Under the pieces are notes generated by a model. That model ran no database searches. It had not been told where the DNA came from and was given only the letters and a program-made list of their open reading frames with translations. Below, piece after piece: positions 1 to 8,668 of a stretch of DNA of 50,456 bases (within the stretch, counting starts at the first letter, position 1; each line of letters opens with the position of its first letter). A program made the position numbers and the translations under genes. Origin of the DNA: Candidatus Brocadia sp. (GTDB lineage: Bacteria > Planctomycetota > Brocadiia > Brocadiales > Brocadiaceae); NCBI GenBank assembly GCA_011525665.1, contig WYAU01000053.1:1-50456 (forward strand), in the 5' to 3' direction.

Positions 1-49
1 ACCATATAGTATGCTGTTCTCAACCCTTATTTTTCAGGCTATTCCGGTC

Positions 50-92
50 ACACCAACCTCACTTCCCTTACGGAGTGCTGGTTAGCTGGTGT
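50..92. repeat. imperfect hairpin near left edge
   Basis: The arms ACACC-AACC-T-CACT and AGTG-CT-GGTT-AGCT-GGTGT can pair over about 13 bp with small bulges around a 10-nt loop. It looks like a REP-type bulged hairpin. I see no convincing gene elsewhere in the first 274 bases; a 21-codon minus-strand reading frame (150-215) is too short to support. Confidence 0.4.
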
Positions 93-274
93 TTGCTCTA
101 TTTTTCGCGCAACTTATGTGTATATACGTTTTTCATTATTTTAACAATTTCAATCCTCTGCGTCTAATTCTTTATCCATGTCATTCGTAAATTCCAAGTA
201 AGCTTCTTCAGTCATAATTTGGCCACAGTTAATAACGGTTGTATGGTGAAACTAAATAATAAAACAATCAAATA

Positions 275-429
275 ATGGGTCACAAAGATATTAGAATGAC
301 GCAAAGGTACGCTCATCATTGCCCGGAAAGTTTGCGTGATGGCGTTCAAATTTTAGAGGTCGGTCACAATTTGGTCACCGTAGAGGGAAAACAGAAATGT
401 GTCGAATGTCTGAAAACACTTGAAATTAC
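275..429 (+). pseudogene. tyrosine recombinase (integrase) 3' fragment, left copy
   Basis: The reading frame encodes only the last part of a phage/island-type tyrosine recombinase: GHKDIRMTQRYAHH, the conserved region holding the second catalytic His (GH) and the catalytic Tyr (QRY), followed by an ESLRDGVQILE tail. Everything upstream (core-binding domain, first Arg, HxxR box) is missing, so the gene is a fragment. It runs directly into a truncated tRNA-Ala remnant. The same fragment, with a few substitutions, recurs at 2308-2526 next to the intact tRNA-Ala, so the two copies are the ends of a direct repeat. The frame stays open through the tRNA remnant to position 610 by chance; that extension is not real coding sequence. 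Confidence 0.8.
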
Positions 430-473
430 TGGTGGAGCTGAGAGGATTCGAACCCCTGACATTTTGAATGACA
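430..473 (-). pseudogene. truncated tRNA-Ala 3' half (att-site remnant)
   Basis: These 44 bases match the 3' half of the tRNA-Ala at 2542-2617, from the CCA end through the T-arm to the anticodon loop, with three substitutions. Identity stops at the anticodon loop, where the flanking sequence becomes unrelated. That is the classic footprint of site-specific integration into a tRNA gene: the incoming element carries a copy of the tRNA 3' end. I read this as the distal att site of a decayed island whose other end is the intact tRNA. Confidence 0.8.
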
Positions 474-606
474 TATACTGTAAAGGGTATTTGCCTTTTT
501 GTCTATTGTTTTCTATTGCTTGGTTTTGTTGGAAATTCTTAAGCATAAGGGGTAACATCTTTGTTGGTAAAATAAATATTTTGGTTGCTGATTTATTGAA
601 TGCCCA

Positions 607-804
607 TTGAAATTTTCGGTTATAAAAGAAAGCACTATTAAAAAAGCCCTTCGGGTTAAAAAAGACTCAAACTACTCATATTGGGACAGTCTGGTAATAG
701 CATCCGCATTAGAAAATAACTGTTCAATCCTCTATACAGAAGACATGCAACATGGGCAAACCATCGAGAATAGTTTAAAAATTACTAATCCTTTTAAAGA
801 ATAA
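607..804 (+). pseudogene. PIN-domain (VapC-like) toxin, C-terminal remnant
   Basis: The 65 residues correspond to the C-terminal half of a VapC-type PIN ribonuclease. The segment SYWDSLVIASALENNC carries the conserved Asp of the WD-x-(L/I)-I/V-A motif, and LYTEDMQHGQ holds the following conserved Asp. The normal ~130-residue domain needs an N-terminal FVDTN-type strand with the first catalytic Asp, and this is not in frame. The only ATG-like start is a TTG. A partly similar NIFVGKINILVA stretch lies just upstream in another frame (within 550-605), which could be the decayed N-terminus. No VapB antitoxin gene is recognisable beside it. It lies inside the island between the two integrase fragments, so it is probably degraded cargo. 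Confidence 0.65.
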
Positions 805-834
805 TAGGCTTAAATTTTTGTTTTCCTGTATTTA

Positions 835-1709
835 TCAATGGGAAGTATATTTTGAGGATTTTTTTATAGATTCTAACCTCGATCTGACTTTTAAAGTAAT
901 TGGATGGTTATCTCCGTATTCAGCTTTATATATGTTGAGTGCCTTCGTGAAATACGCGATGGCCTTTTGTGCATCGCCTAACTGAAACCACGCCGAACCG
1001 AGATTATTGTAATCTCTTGCAACATTGGGGTGACTTTCCCCATACACCTTGAGGTTGATATCGAGGGACTTCGTGTAATACTCGATGGCTTCTTTTGAAT
1101 TACCTAAAGTATGTAATATCATTCCATACTTATTGAGGTATGTGCTATTGTGTGGATCATACTCGACTGCCTGCTTATAAAAATCCCTGGCTTCCACATA
1201 ATCTAATTGCAATTCTTTTATCAAGCCTAGCTCATAAGAGTCTGATGCAGCGGATTTTTCTTTTCCAGAGATTGTTGTAAAAGTTTCTCGGCACCTTCAA
1301 GATCCCCGGCATCCAATCTCTCCTTCGCTTGAGCAGCAAGGGTATCACCGGCCGGTCGTTATGCAAACTGAGACTCTAATTCCTTGTATTTTCCTATCCA
1401 TTTTTGAATCTCTTCATCACGCTTTTTTATATCAATATCTTTTTCATCCAGATTTTTCAGCAATCGATCTATCGTCTTTTGGTTTCCTTTAACGGTCTCT
1501 GCCAATGCATTGAAGGCTTCCTGGGATACACCATAACTAACGGCTACGTTCCCACCTGCAATTATTGCAGGACTTTGATTACCCGTGGTAGTCTGAGTAC
1601 CTGATATTTTGGCAAAAGACTGATCGCTATGAATAAAATGAGAGAAAATAATTATCAATACCGTAATGGCAAGAACAGGGGATTTTATTTTATAACGCAT
1701 ATTCTTCAT
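835..1709 (-). pseudogene. exported TPR protein, broken by a stop codon and a frameshift
   Basis: Two minus-strand frames belong to one gene. The 5' piece (1709-1359) begins with a signal-type hydrophobic segment, then a GNQSPAII-GGNVAVSYG motif and a coiled-coil-like charged helix. An in-frame TAA at 1359-1361 ends it. Reading on past the stop gives RPAGDTLAAQAKERLDAGD, a normal TPR-like helix. A shift near the T5-C-T4 tract (1254-1264) is then needed to continue as KSAASDSYELGLIKELQ into the 3' piece (1224-835). That piece holds three tetratricopeptide units (YKQAVEYDP, YYTKSLDIN, YFTKALNIY). The combined protein would be about 290 residues: exported, probably a periplasmic scaffold. Two independent lesions favour true decay over sequencing error. 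It lies 12 bases downstream of the other QSPAI-motif gene, suggesting a former operon. Confidence 0.75.
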
Positions 1710-1721
1710 TCTTTCTTATTA

Positions 1722-2168
1722 TCATAATGTTATATTCACATCGCCATTTGATATGATTGCAGGGCTTTGATTTCCTTCCGTGTGTTGTTCGGTATCGGAA
1801 ACTTTATTTGAGGAAACAGCTGTATGCGTATCATGAGGAACATCTGGTTTGGTCTGATTATTTTCCTTCGGAGCGACTCCATATTGTAAATTAACTTGTG
1901 AATCTTGCCCTTTATTCATAATGGCAGGTGATTGATCGCCTGTTGTAGTCTGGATGTTAATTACTTCTTTGTTATTATTTTCGTAAGATTTTTTAAAGGC
2001 AAGCACAAAACCAGAAATAATAACAATAATTCCAATAATAAATGCATATAAAAGGCATTGTCGCAATAATCGCTCTAAAGATTTTTTCGGGATATTGAGA
2101 ATACCCTTTGTTAGCAAGGGTTTGATAGTAACAAACAAAAGCATGAGTGCAAACCCAATAAGTACCAA
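1722..2168 (-). CDS. small membrane protein with two GNQSPAI motifs
   Basis: I do not recognise a family. The protein has two predicted membrane helices (about residues 2-16 and 38-60), then a polar tail with TTTGDQSPAIMNKGQ followed by NLQYG, and at the very end EGNQSPAIISNGDVNITL. The same motif occurs in the neighbouring broken TPR gene, so the two proteins probably share a partner or fold. The start shown is a TTG. The frame is open upstream to about 2240 (reading ...PFPWIPYLKEP before the TTG) without an ATG, so the 5' end may have been cut by the rearrangement that created the adjacent integrase fragment. It lies inside the degenerate island and may be non-functional. Confidence 0.55.
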   Translation of the reverse strand: MVLIGFALMLLFVTIKPLLTKGILNIPKKSLERLLRQCLLYAFIIGIIVIISGFVLAFKKSYENNNKEVINIQTTTGDQSPAIMNKGQDSQVNLQYGVAPKENNQTKPDVPHDTHTAVSSNKVSDTEQHTEGNQSPAIISNGDVNITL

Positions 2169-2307
2169 TGGTTCTTTTAAATAGGGAATCCATGGGAAAG
2201 GTTGGATGATGGCATGAAAGAGGTTCCTTACGATTGTTCATTCAATATCATTGAGGTGCGCCTATTAAACCTAAAGAATTATAAAACATTGGCAAGGGAT
2301 CTCAATA

Positions 2308-2526
2308 ATGATTTTGGGAGTAGAGAAACATACCTTTGCTACCCGATTGGCGCAAAGAGGAGTCGATTTGTACAAGATAGCAAATCTGTTAGGGCATAAA
2401 GATATTCGGATGACTCAAAGATATTCACATCATTGCCCGGAAAGTTTGCGTGATGGAGTTCAAATTTTAGAGGTCGGTCACAATTTGGTCACAGTAGGGG
2501 AAAACAGAAATGTGTCGAATGCCTGA
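2308..2526 (+). pseudogene. tyrosine recombinase 3' fragment, right copy
   Basis: This copy is longer than the one at 275: HTFATRLAQRGVDLYKIAN followed by LLGHKDIRMTQRYSHH and ESLRDGVQILEVGHNLVTV. It contains the conserved LLGH block and the catalytic Tyr. The residue before HTFATR, normally the Arg of the HxxR box, reads Lys, and the sequence upstream is not integrase-like in this frame, so the protein is truncated and inactive. It reads toward, and stops about 16 bases before, the tRNA-Ala gene, the usual position of an island integrase next to its att site. Confidence 0.8.
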
Positions 2527-2541
2527 AACCCTTGAAAATAC

Positions 2542-2617
<76 letters not shown>

Positions 2618-2658
2618 ACCTAATTAGTATTCAGTTATCTTACGTTGAATCTTGCTAA

Positions 2659-2687
2659 AAAATAACATGATACATAATTATTGTCAA
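2659..2687 (-). promoter_or_regulatory. sigma-70-type promoter of tRNA-Ala
   Basis: On the minus strand a perfect TTGACA (2682-2687) is followed after 17 bases by TATTTT (2659-2664). This places transcription initiation about 35 bases upstream of the tRNA 5' end. No other gene on that strand could use it. Confidence 0.7.
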
Positions 2688-2738
2688 GGCTTTTCGGTCT
2701 GAATTTAGATTGATTCAGCATGAAATTTTGATAAAATT

Positions 2739-2770
2739 CACATTCTTCTGAATCCATTCAGAAGAATGTG
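2739..2770. repeat. perfect 14-bp stem hairpin
   Basis: CACATTCTTCTGAA and its exact complement flank the tetraloop TCCA. It lies between the divergent tRNA-Ala and leuS. Neither strand shows a clean T-tract right after the stem (TAAAAT on plus, TGAATTTTAT on minus), so a terminator role is uncertain. It could be a transcriptional insulator or a protein-binding palindrome. Confidence 0.65.
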
Positions 2771-2826
2771 TAAAATAAGCATATTTATCTAACGTATAGA
2801 ATTTCGATCTTTTTGATTGTTCCTTT

Positions 2827-2900
2827 ACACACCCCTGCCCCTCTTTTAGAGGGGAGAATAGCGGAGTCCCCTTTATCAAGAGGGTAATCAGGGAGTGTGT
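2827..2900. repeat. MITE-like C-rich interspersed repeat upstream of leuS
   Basis: The element has terminal inverted ends (ACACACCCCTGCCCCTC and the complement of GGGTAATCAGGGAGTGTGT) and an internal hairpin CCCCTCTTTTAGAGGGG. The same architecture (ACAACCCCCT...CCCCCTT...AAGGGGG) recurs at 5585, 46531 and, as a half element, near 50316. The rest of the 2618-2958 interval holds the hairpin at 2739 and the leuS ribosome site AAGGGA. Confidence 0.55.
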
Positions 2901-2958
2901 GATAACAAGTCTTTGGGGTTTCGTCTTTTAAATACAAACTAATTTTAAGGGAATTTGG

Positions 2959-5460
2959 ATGGCAGAGAGGGAATATAACTTTACCGATATTGAATGTAAA
3001 TGGCAGGGTTTTTGGGAAGGTTGCGGACTGTTCCGTGCCGATGAAGCCAGCAGGAAAGAAAAATTCTACTGTCTCGTCATGTTCCCGTATCCATCGGGCA
3101 CCCTGCATGTTGGTCATGGCAGAAACTACATTATCGGTGACGTTGTTGCGCGTTACAAGATTATGAAGGGTTACAACGTCCTTTCGACCATAGGGTGGGA
3201 TGCCTTCGGACTTCCCGCCGAAAATGCAGCCATCAAGGGTGGTGTCCATCCTGCCATCTGGACAAAGAACAATATTAAGGCTATGAAACAGCAACTCCAC
3301 AGGTGGGGTGTCGGATATGACTGGGACAGAGAGATTACGTCCTGTAATCCCGATTATTATAAATGGACACAATGGATATTTCTGAAACTCTACGAAAACA
3401 ATCTGGCTTATAAAAAGAAGGCCGCGGTGAACTGGTGCCCGTCCTGCGCTACCGTGCTGGCCAACGAACAGGTCGTGGACGGTTGTTGCGAACGCTGCGA
3501 TACCCCTGTACGGCAGCGGGACCTTGAGCAGTGGTTCTTCCGGATCAGTCAATATGCCCAAAAACTGCTGGACGACATTTCTTTGTTAGAAGGTTGGCCT
3601 GAGCGGGTTAAGACCATGCAGGCAAACTGGATCGGTCGCAGTGAAGGAGTTCGGGTCGATTTTAAGTTAGAAGGTTCAGGCAAGACTTTACCTTGCTTTA
3701 CTACACGTCCCGATACGCTTTATGGAGTGACCTTTGTTTCTTTAGCACCAGAACATCCCGTAATTGGAGAATTGATTTCAGGCACTCCTCAGGAAAAGGC
3801 AGTGGCGGACTTTGTGGACAAGGCACGCAACCAGGGGATGATGGAACGGACTGCCGAAGGGACAGAGAAGGAGGGGATATTTACGGGCAAGTACGTCGTT
3901 AATCCTGTCAATAACGATAGAGTCCCCATTTGGGTAGCCAACTATGTACTTATGGAATACGGTACGGGGGCCGTTATGGGTGTACCTGCCCATGACCAGC
4001 GGGATTTCCTCTTTGCAAAGAAATATAAGCTTCCCATCAAAATTGTTATTCAGCCTGGAGACAGGGAACTGCATGTTGACACGATGAAAGAGGCATACGT
4101 CGATGACGGCATACAAGTAAATTCGGGCAATTTCGACGGGATGCCGAATACAGAGGCAATAAAAAAAATTGCCATATACCTTGAATCCAAAGGACTTGGT
4201 ATGAAGACCGTAACCTATCGGTTGAGGGATTGGCTCATCTCCCGTCAGCGTTACTGGGGTGCACCTATCCCTATTATCTATTGTGAAAAATGCGGTATGT
4301 TACCGGTGCCTGAATCACAACTCCCGGTAGTACTACCCGAAAAGGTGGAATTTAAGCCGCACGGTATGAGTCCTCTGGCAGAAGTGGATTCCTTTATCAA
4401 CACAATTTGTCCGGAGTGTTGCGGAACGGCGCGGCGCGAGATTGATACGATGGATACATTTGTGGATTCAAGCTGGTATTTTCTGAGATACCTTTCTCCA
4501 AAGGATGAGAGACAACCGTTCGCCACAGAGAAGGTCAACAAATGGTTGCCGGTGGATCAGTATATCGGCGGGGTAGAACATGCCATTCTGCATCTGCTCT
4601 ACTCACGTTTTATTACCAGGGTGCTTTATGATCTCGGCTACATCAACTTTAAGGAGCCTTTTGAACACCTTTTTACACAGGGTATGATTATCAAGGAAGG
4701 GGCAAAGATGTCCAAGTCCAGGGGTAATGTGGTAAGCCCTGATATCCTCATTGATAAATACGGAGCGGATACGCAGCGACTCTATATACTTTTTATAGGC
4801 CCGCCCCAAAAAGATGCCGAGTGGAATGACCGGGGGGTGCTGGGTGCTCACCGGTTTCTGAACCGTTTGTGGCAAAAGATCAGCGACTATGACGACGTAT
4901 ATGTCAGGGTACAGAGAACAGAGATTCATATCCAGAAACTTTCGCCTGAGGCAAAAACCCTTTACCGCCAGACGAATCAGACGATTAAGAAGGTCGCAGA
5001 CGATATGGAAACTTCCTGGCATTTCAATACAGCTATTGCCTCTGTAATGGAGTTATTAAACAATGCAGATGTATTTAACGTTGTCATGCCCAGCAATGCT
5101 GCGGAAGAGCTTAATTTTAATGTCTTTCGCCACTCCATGGAGACAATCCTCCTGTTGATGGCCCCTTTTACCCCGCATATTTGCGAGGAATTGTGGGAAA
5201 TAATGGGAAATAAACCAAGCATCTTTCACCAGAGATGGCCTGCGTATGATAAAAATGCCATTCAGGAAGAAGTGGCAGAAATCGTAATTCAGATCAATAG
5301 CAAAGTCAGAAGCCGTCTATCTGTGCCAGTTGATATCAGTGAGGATGAATTGAAAAGGCGTGTGTTGAGCGATGAACGCATCGCCGGATTTTTGAACGGT
5401 AAGAAAGTTATTAATACCATTGTAGTGCCCAGGAAATTGCTGAATATCGTGGTGAAATAA
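2959..5460 (+). CDS. leuS: leucine--tRNA ligase
   Basis: Class I aminoacyl-tRNA synthetase that charges tRNA-Leu in the cytoplasm. At 833 residues it has the usual bacterial length. The ATP-binding HIGH signature appears as HVGH (50-53) and the second signature as KMSKS (583-587). A zinc-ribbon-like cysteine cluster (NWCPSC...CCERC) lies near 158-180 and a second (CEKCG...CPECC) in the 440-500 region. The CP1 editing domain lies at about 220-410, with the characteristic GTGAVMGVPAHDQRD block. The C-terminus carries the anticodon-binding helical bundle and a short beta domain. The start is supported by AAGGGA about 7 bases upstream. It stands alone between the tRNA-Ala/repeat region and a convergent ferredoxin gene. 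Nothing is missing, and it should be functional. Confidence 0.97.
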   Translation: MAEREYNFTDIECKWQGFWEGCGLFRADEASRKEKFYCLVMFPYPSGTLHVGHGRNYIIGDVVARYKIMKGYNVLSTIGWDAFGLPAENAAIKGGVHPAIWTKNNIKAMKQQLHRWGVGYDWDREITSCNPDYYKWTQWIFLKLYENNLAYKKKAAVNWCPSCATVLANEQVVDGCCERCDTPVRQRDLEQWFFRISQYAQKLLDDISLLEGWPERVKTMQANWIGRSEGVRVDFKLEGSGKTLPCFTTRPDTLYGVTFVSLAPEHPVIGELISGTPQEKAVADFVDKARNQGMMERTAEGTEKEGIFTGKYVVNPVNNDRVPIWVANYVLMEYGTGAVMGVPAHDQRDFLFAKKYKLPIKIVIQPGDRELHVDTMKEAYVDDGIQVNSGNFDGMPNTEAIKKIAIYLESKGLGMKTVTYRLRDWLISRQRYWGAPIPIIYCEKCGMLPVPESQLPVVLPEKVEFKPHGMSPLAEVDSFINTICPECCGTARREIDTMDTFVDSSWYFLRYLSPKDERQPFATEKVNKWLPVDQYIGGVEHAILHLLYSRFITRVLYDLGYINFKEPFEHLFTQGMIIKEGAKMSKSRGNVVSPDILIDKYGADTQRLYILFIGPPQKDAEWNDRGVLGAHRFLNRLWQKISDYDDVYVRVQRTEIHIQKLSPEAKTLYRQTNQTIKKVADDMETSWHFNTAIASVMELLNNADVFNVVMPSNAAEELNFNVFRHSMETILLLMAPFTPHICEELWEIMGNKPSIFHQRWPAYDKNAIQEEVAEIVIQINSKVRSRLSVPVDISEDELKRRVLSDERIAGFLNGKKVINTIVVPRKLLNIVVK

Positions 5461-5584
5461 GCAAATAGTGCAGCATCGCCGCAATCAAAATAACCACCCC
5501 TCTTTCCCCTCCTTCGCAAGCTTACAGTTGGGCAAAAATTGGCTGGACAAAATAACAGTAAACTGATTATGTAACGTGCACGCC

Positions 5585-5627
5585 AACCCCCTGAATCCCC
5601 CTTAGAAACTAGGGGGCGAAGGGGGTT
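5585..5627. repeat. nested C-rich palindromic repeat
   Basis: Outer arms AACCCCCT/AGGGGGTT enclose an inner hairpin CCCCCT-TAGAAACT-AGGGGG. It follows leuS and, with TTGTATTTT after the stem, may also act as its terminator. The rest of 5461-5842 holds a related C-rich stretch near 5495 and the ferredoxin terminator; I see no gene there. Confidence 0.6.
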
Positions 5628-5770
5628 GTATTTTACACCCATTTCAAATATAGGTTGAACTGTATATTTTGACAAGGCGTATTTTGTGAACTATACGCCA
5701 AAACCCTTGAATAATTGGGTATTTCCTGCCATAAACTTGTCCAGCAAAAAATTGTCCAACAGTTATACTA

Positions 5771-5801
5771 CCAAATAAAAGGGGCGAACAGCTATTCGCC
5801 C
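5771..5801 (-). terminator. rho-independent terminator of the ferredoxin gene
   Basis: On the minus strand the stem GGGCGAA/TTCGCCC with a 6-nt loop is followed by CTTTTATTT. It lies about 42 bases beyond the stop codon of the 4Fe-4S protein gene. Confidence 0.75.
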
Positions 5802-5842
5802 TTCTCGGTATTTATAAACTTACATCTTTTTGGTATCTCACT

Positions 5843-6295
5843 TTAGACGAGCTGATATTTAGCGTGCTTCTCTGTATATACCAATGCACCGGTCTTGCAT
5901 GCCTCCACACAGGCCATAGTGTCAAACCCCTTGCAATCATCGCAGTTAAAGGCAAAGTTGAGCTCAGTATCTTTCGTAATAGCTCCGAAAGGACATTCCG
6001 TTACACACGCCCAGCATCCGACGCATTTTTTTGTGTCAATAATCACGTTCCCGTCTTCATGTTTTGTAATTGCCCCATACTCACAGGCTGCCATACACTT
6101 TGGTTTTGCACAATTCTGGCATACTGTCATATGCGGTTTGTCTTTCCTGATAGACACTTGTAACCGGTATTGGGATTTGGGTGTTTCTGTAAAGGCTTCA
6201 TACAGGTTCATTGATACCGAGTGTCTCACTGCACACTCCATCATACATTGCTTGCACGTAACACATTTGTCTTTTATAAATTTTTTTTTCAGCAT
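5843..6295 (-). CDS. four-cluster 4Fe-4S ferredoxin (CooF/HycB type)
   Basis: A 150-residue soluble electron-transfer protein. Four cysteine groups are visible: CVTCKQCMMEC (about 11-21), CQNCAKPKCMAAC (about 60-72), CVGCWACVTEC (about 91-101) and CDDCKGFDTMACVEAC (about 118-133). This is the pattern of the CooF/HycB/DmsB-like polyferredoxins that relay electrons between a catalytic subunit and a partner. There is no Tat or Sec signal, so it is probably cytoplasmic. AAGGAG eight bases before the ATG supports the start. It is monocistronic with its own terminator and no catalytic subunit adjacent, so its partner (CO dehydrogenase, hydrogenase or another oxidoreductase) cannot be told from here. 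Confidence 0.85.
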   Translation of the reverse strand: MLKKKFIKDKCVTCKQCMMECAVRHSVSMNLYEAFTETPKSQYRLQVSIRKDKPHMTVCQNCAKPKCMAACEYGAITKHEDGNVIIDTKKCVGCWACVTECPFGAITKDTELNFAFNCDDCKGFDTMACVEACKTGALVYTEKHAKYQLV

Positions 6296-6553
6296 TTCTA
6301 GGCACTCCTTGTGTTTTTGAGGTAAATAGATAAAATAATTTTATAATAAATTTCAATAAGCCGCAACCAAAAAAGGTGAATTTTAGCGGAGATAATTGCC
6401 CGAAAAGTAAAAAATGTGGGATAAATTTATCCGTTTGTTTTCTAGGGCAATCCATTTTTTGTTTTAAGAATGGGCCAGTGTTATATACTATACGTATATT
6501 TTTGAATTGCTTTTCTTTATTTCAAAACTCATTTCCGGGGAATTGAACATCTG

Positions 6554-7708
6554 ATGGATTCAAAGGATAAGGAATTGAGCATTTGCATTGCCAATCATGA
6601 CCAGAAAAACCTGGTAAAAGAAGAATCGTTCCTGGGTAATCACTACAAGGTCATCTCCCGTTCCGGTCTGAATGTTACCGAAATACAAATTATTGAAATC
6701 CTTAAAGAACTTTCCGCTCCCGAAAGAATTTTTTTTCTCGGAAACAGGACAGGTGTGTGTGGCATTATTGCAAGGTACCTATACCCTGAAGCGGAGATAA
6801 CCATGCATTGCCTGGATTTGTATTATGCCAACAAAATCAAGCGGAACCTGTCAAGAAACGGTGTTTCGTCCGTGACGGTGTGGTGTAAGCCGTATATAGG
6901 GCAGAAAGAGGTTTTTGATGTAATTTTTCTTCAATTGTCAAAAGGCGGTGCCACAAAAGAATTGGTACTGGATTTTATTCAACAAGTACACCAGGCATTG
7001 CAAACAGGTGGGAAATGCTTTTTTTCACTCGAGGGGAATGACCCGTGGATTCAAAAACAAGTAGAAAAGGTTTTTGGGGGATTCTCCGTTTACTCCCAGG
7101 TCAAAGCAGGCTACTGTATAGTAACCACAAAGAAGGAAAGACTGAAAAGAGTGAGAAACTTTCAGGCAGAGTTTATCCTGACAATTTTTGGGAAAAAACC
7201 TATTCGCCTCATTACCGTTCCTGGTGTCTTTTCACACAGAGAGATAGATCAGGGGGCGCTGGCCCTCGCAGAAATTTCAGTTTCGGAATCCCAAAGAGGC
7301 GATGCCGTACTGGATATGGGTTGTGGTTGCGGAGCCGTCGGGATATCGGTTGCTGTAAACCAGGATGTAAGCAGAGTTTGCTTCGTTGATTCAAATTCAC
7401 GCGCTGTTTCTATAACTGAAAAAAATTGCCATCTCAACGGTCTGGAACGTTATGAAGTGGTAATGAGTGATACAGGAATAAAGGAAGAAGGTGGATTCAC
7501 CCTTTTTACAGGAAATCCGCCATATTTTTCCCATTACAAAATTTCGGAACTCTTTATTAACAGTGCATATAAGGCGTTAAAGCCGGGTGGAAGGGCGTAT
7601 ATTGTGGCAAAGACAGCCACATGGCACCGGAAATTTATGCAGAACGTGTTTGGTAATGCAGAGGTGATCAACAGAAGGGGATACGAGATTATAAAATCGA
7701 TCAGATAG
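6554..7708 (+). CDS. RsmC/RlmG-like class I SAM methyltransferase
   Basis: 384 residues in two halves, as in RsmC/RlmG (16S G1207 and 23S G1835 m2G methyltransferases). The N-terminal half (about 30-190) looks like a degenerate Rossmann methyltransferase domain with no clean SAM motif. The C-terminal half carries motif I VLDMGCGCGAVG (252-263) and the catalytic motif IV NPPYF (321-325), the N-P-P-(Y/F) type used on exocyclic amino groups of guanine or adenine. The exact target base cannot be decided from sequence. The start ATG follows GGGG at suitable distance. A pseudouridine synthase gene begins 38 bases downstream on the same strand, so the two probably form an rRNA-modification operon. 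Confidence 0.8.
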   Translation: MDSKDKELSICIANHDQKNLVKEESFLGNHYKVISRSGLNVTEIQIIEILKELSAPERIFFLGNRTGVCGIIARYLYPEAEITMHCLDLYYANKIKRNLSRNGVSSVTVWCKPYIGQKEVFDVIFLQLSKGGATKELVLDFIQQVHQALQTGGKCFFSLEGNDPWIQKQVEKVFGGFSVYSQVKAGYCIVTTKKERLKRVRNFQAEFILTIFGKKPIRLITVPGVFSHREIDQGALALAEISVSESQRGDAVLDMGCGCGAVGISVAVNQDVSRVCFVDSNSRAVSITEKNCHLNGLERYEVVMSDTGIKEEGGFTLFTGNPPYFSHYKISELFINSAYKALKPGGRAYIVAKTATWHRKFMQNVFGNAEVINRRGYEIIKSIR

Positions 7709-7746
7709 ATGTGTAAGGAATTTTTCCCCAGATTTTTCAGAAAGCA

Positions 7747-8577
7747 ATGCAAAAATTTATATTTAGCCGTGAAAGTGACGTACACACACTGCTCAATTTT
7801 ATTGCCCGGAAACTGACCGTATCCAAAAAAAAGGCGAAAGAGCTCCTGGATGAACGATTGGTTTTTGTAAATAAGAGACGGGTCTGGATCGCATCCTACC
7901 GGCTCCGCGAGGGGGACGTAGTTGAAATCCTTACGAGAGAGACAAAACCCCAAAAATTTCAGAAAAACACGATCCTATTTCAGGACAATCATTATCTGAT
8001 CGTTTCAAAACCCCCGGATATTGTAACAAATGGTCCGGAAAGTCTTGAAAGCAAACTGAGGGAGTATTTTAAAGACAACCGTATTCGGGCTGTTCACCGA
8101 CTGGACAAGGATACCTCGGGCGCCGTCATCTTTGCAACGACCAGGGATGCTTTTGAGCGTATAAAGGAATTATTTAAAAAAAATCTTATCGAAAAGGTCT
8201 ACAGGGTGATTGTGAAGGGTGGCGTAGGTAAAAAAACCTTTACCATAGACACCCCAATCCATGGACAAAAGGCCGTGACACATGCAAGACTCGTAAAAAA
8301 GGGCAAAGTTGCTTCCTATCTGGAGGTGAATATCGAAACAGGCAGGACGCATCAGATCCGGATACACCTCGCCTCTGCAGGATATCCTGTCATCGGAGAA
8401 ACAGAATACGACCGCAGACCTGTCGAGCATCCGTTATTAAGGAAAATCCGAAGGCAGATGCTCCATGCTTATCAACTATCTTTTATCCATCCGTATACTC
8501 AAAAGGCAGTATCCGTTACAGCAGATATTCCCGGCGATTTCAGTCACTGTCTTAAGACTGTGGGGCTTGCGGAATAA
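7747..8577 (+). CDS. RluA-family pseudouridine synthase
   Basis: Isomerises uridine to pseudouridine in structured RNA. The 276-residue protein starts with an S4 RNA-binding domain (about 13-60, LTVSKKKAKELLDERLVFVN). The catalytic domain follows, with the RluA motif HRLDKDTSG at 117-125, so Asp120 is the nucleophile. The GRTHQIRIHLA block (about 199-209) is the other conserved RluA motif. Domain order and length match RluC/RluD-type enzymes acting on 23S rRNA, but the site is not predictable. It follows the RsmC-like methyltransferase by 38 bases, pointing to co-transcription. The ribosome site is weak. Confidence 0.9.
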   Translation: MQKFIFSRESDVHTLLNFIARKLTVSKKKAKELLDERLVFVNKRRVWIASYRLREGDVVEILTRETKPQKFQKNTILFQDNHYLIVSKPPDIVTNGPESLESKLREYFKDNRIRAVHRLDKDTSGAVIFATTRDAFERIKELFKKNLIEKVYRVIVKGGVGKKTFTIDTPIHGQKAVTHARLVKKGKVASYLEVNIETGRTHQIRIHLASAGYPVIGETEYDRRPVEHPLLRKIRRQMLHAYQLSFIHPYTQKAVSVTADIPGDFSHCLKTVGLAE

Positions 8578-8668
8578 AAATACAATGGGCAGATTTCATT
8601 TTTCTTTTTGCGTGAAGTTTTAACTATGACGAAGGGTGCATGGTTTTGTGCTTCTTCCCAGCGCTTCA

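Noticed and set aside
275-610. 111-residue protein as one real gene
   Set aside because: Only the first ~50 codons are integrase; the rest reads through a tRNA remnant and unrelated DNA.
2785-3561. 258-codon minus-strand frame over leuS
   Set aside because: It is antisense to a perfectly conserved leuS 5' region and shows no family motif.
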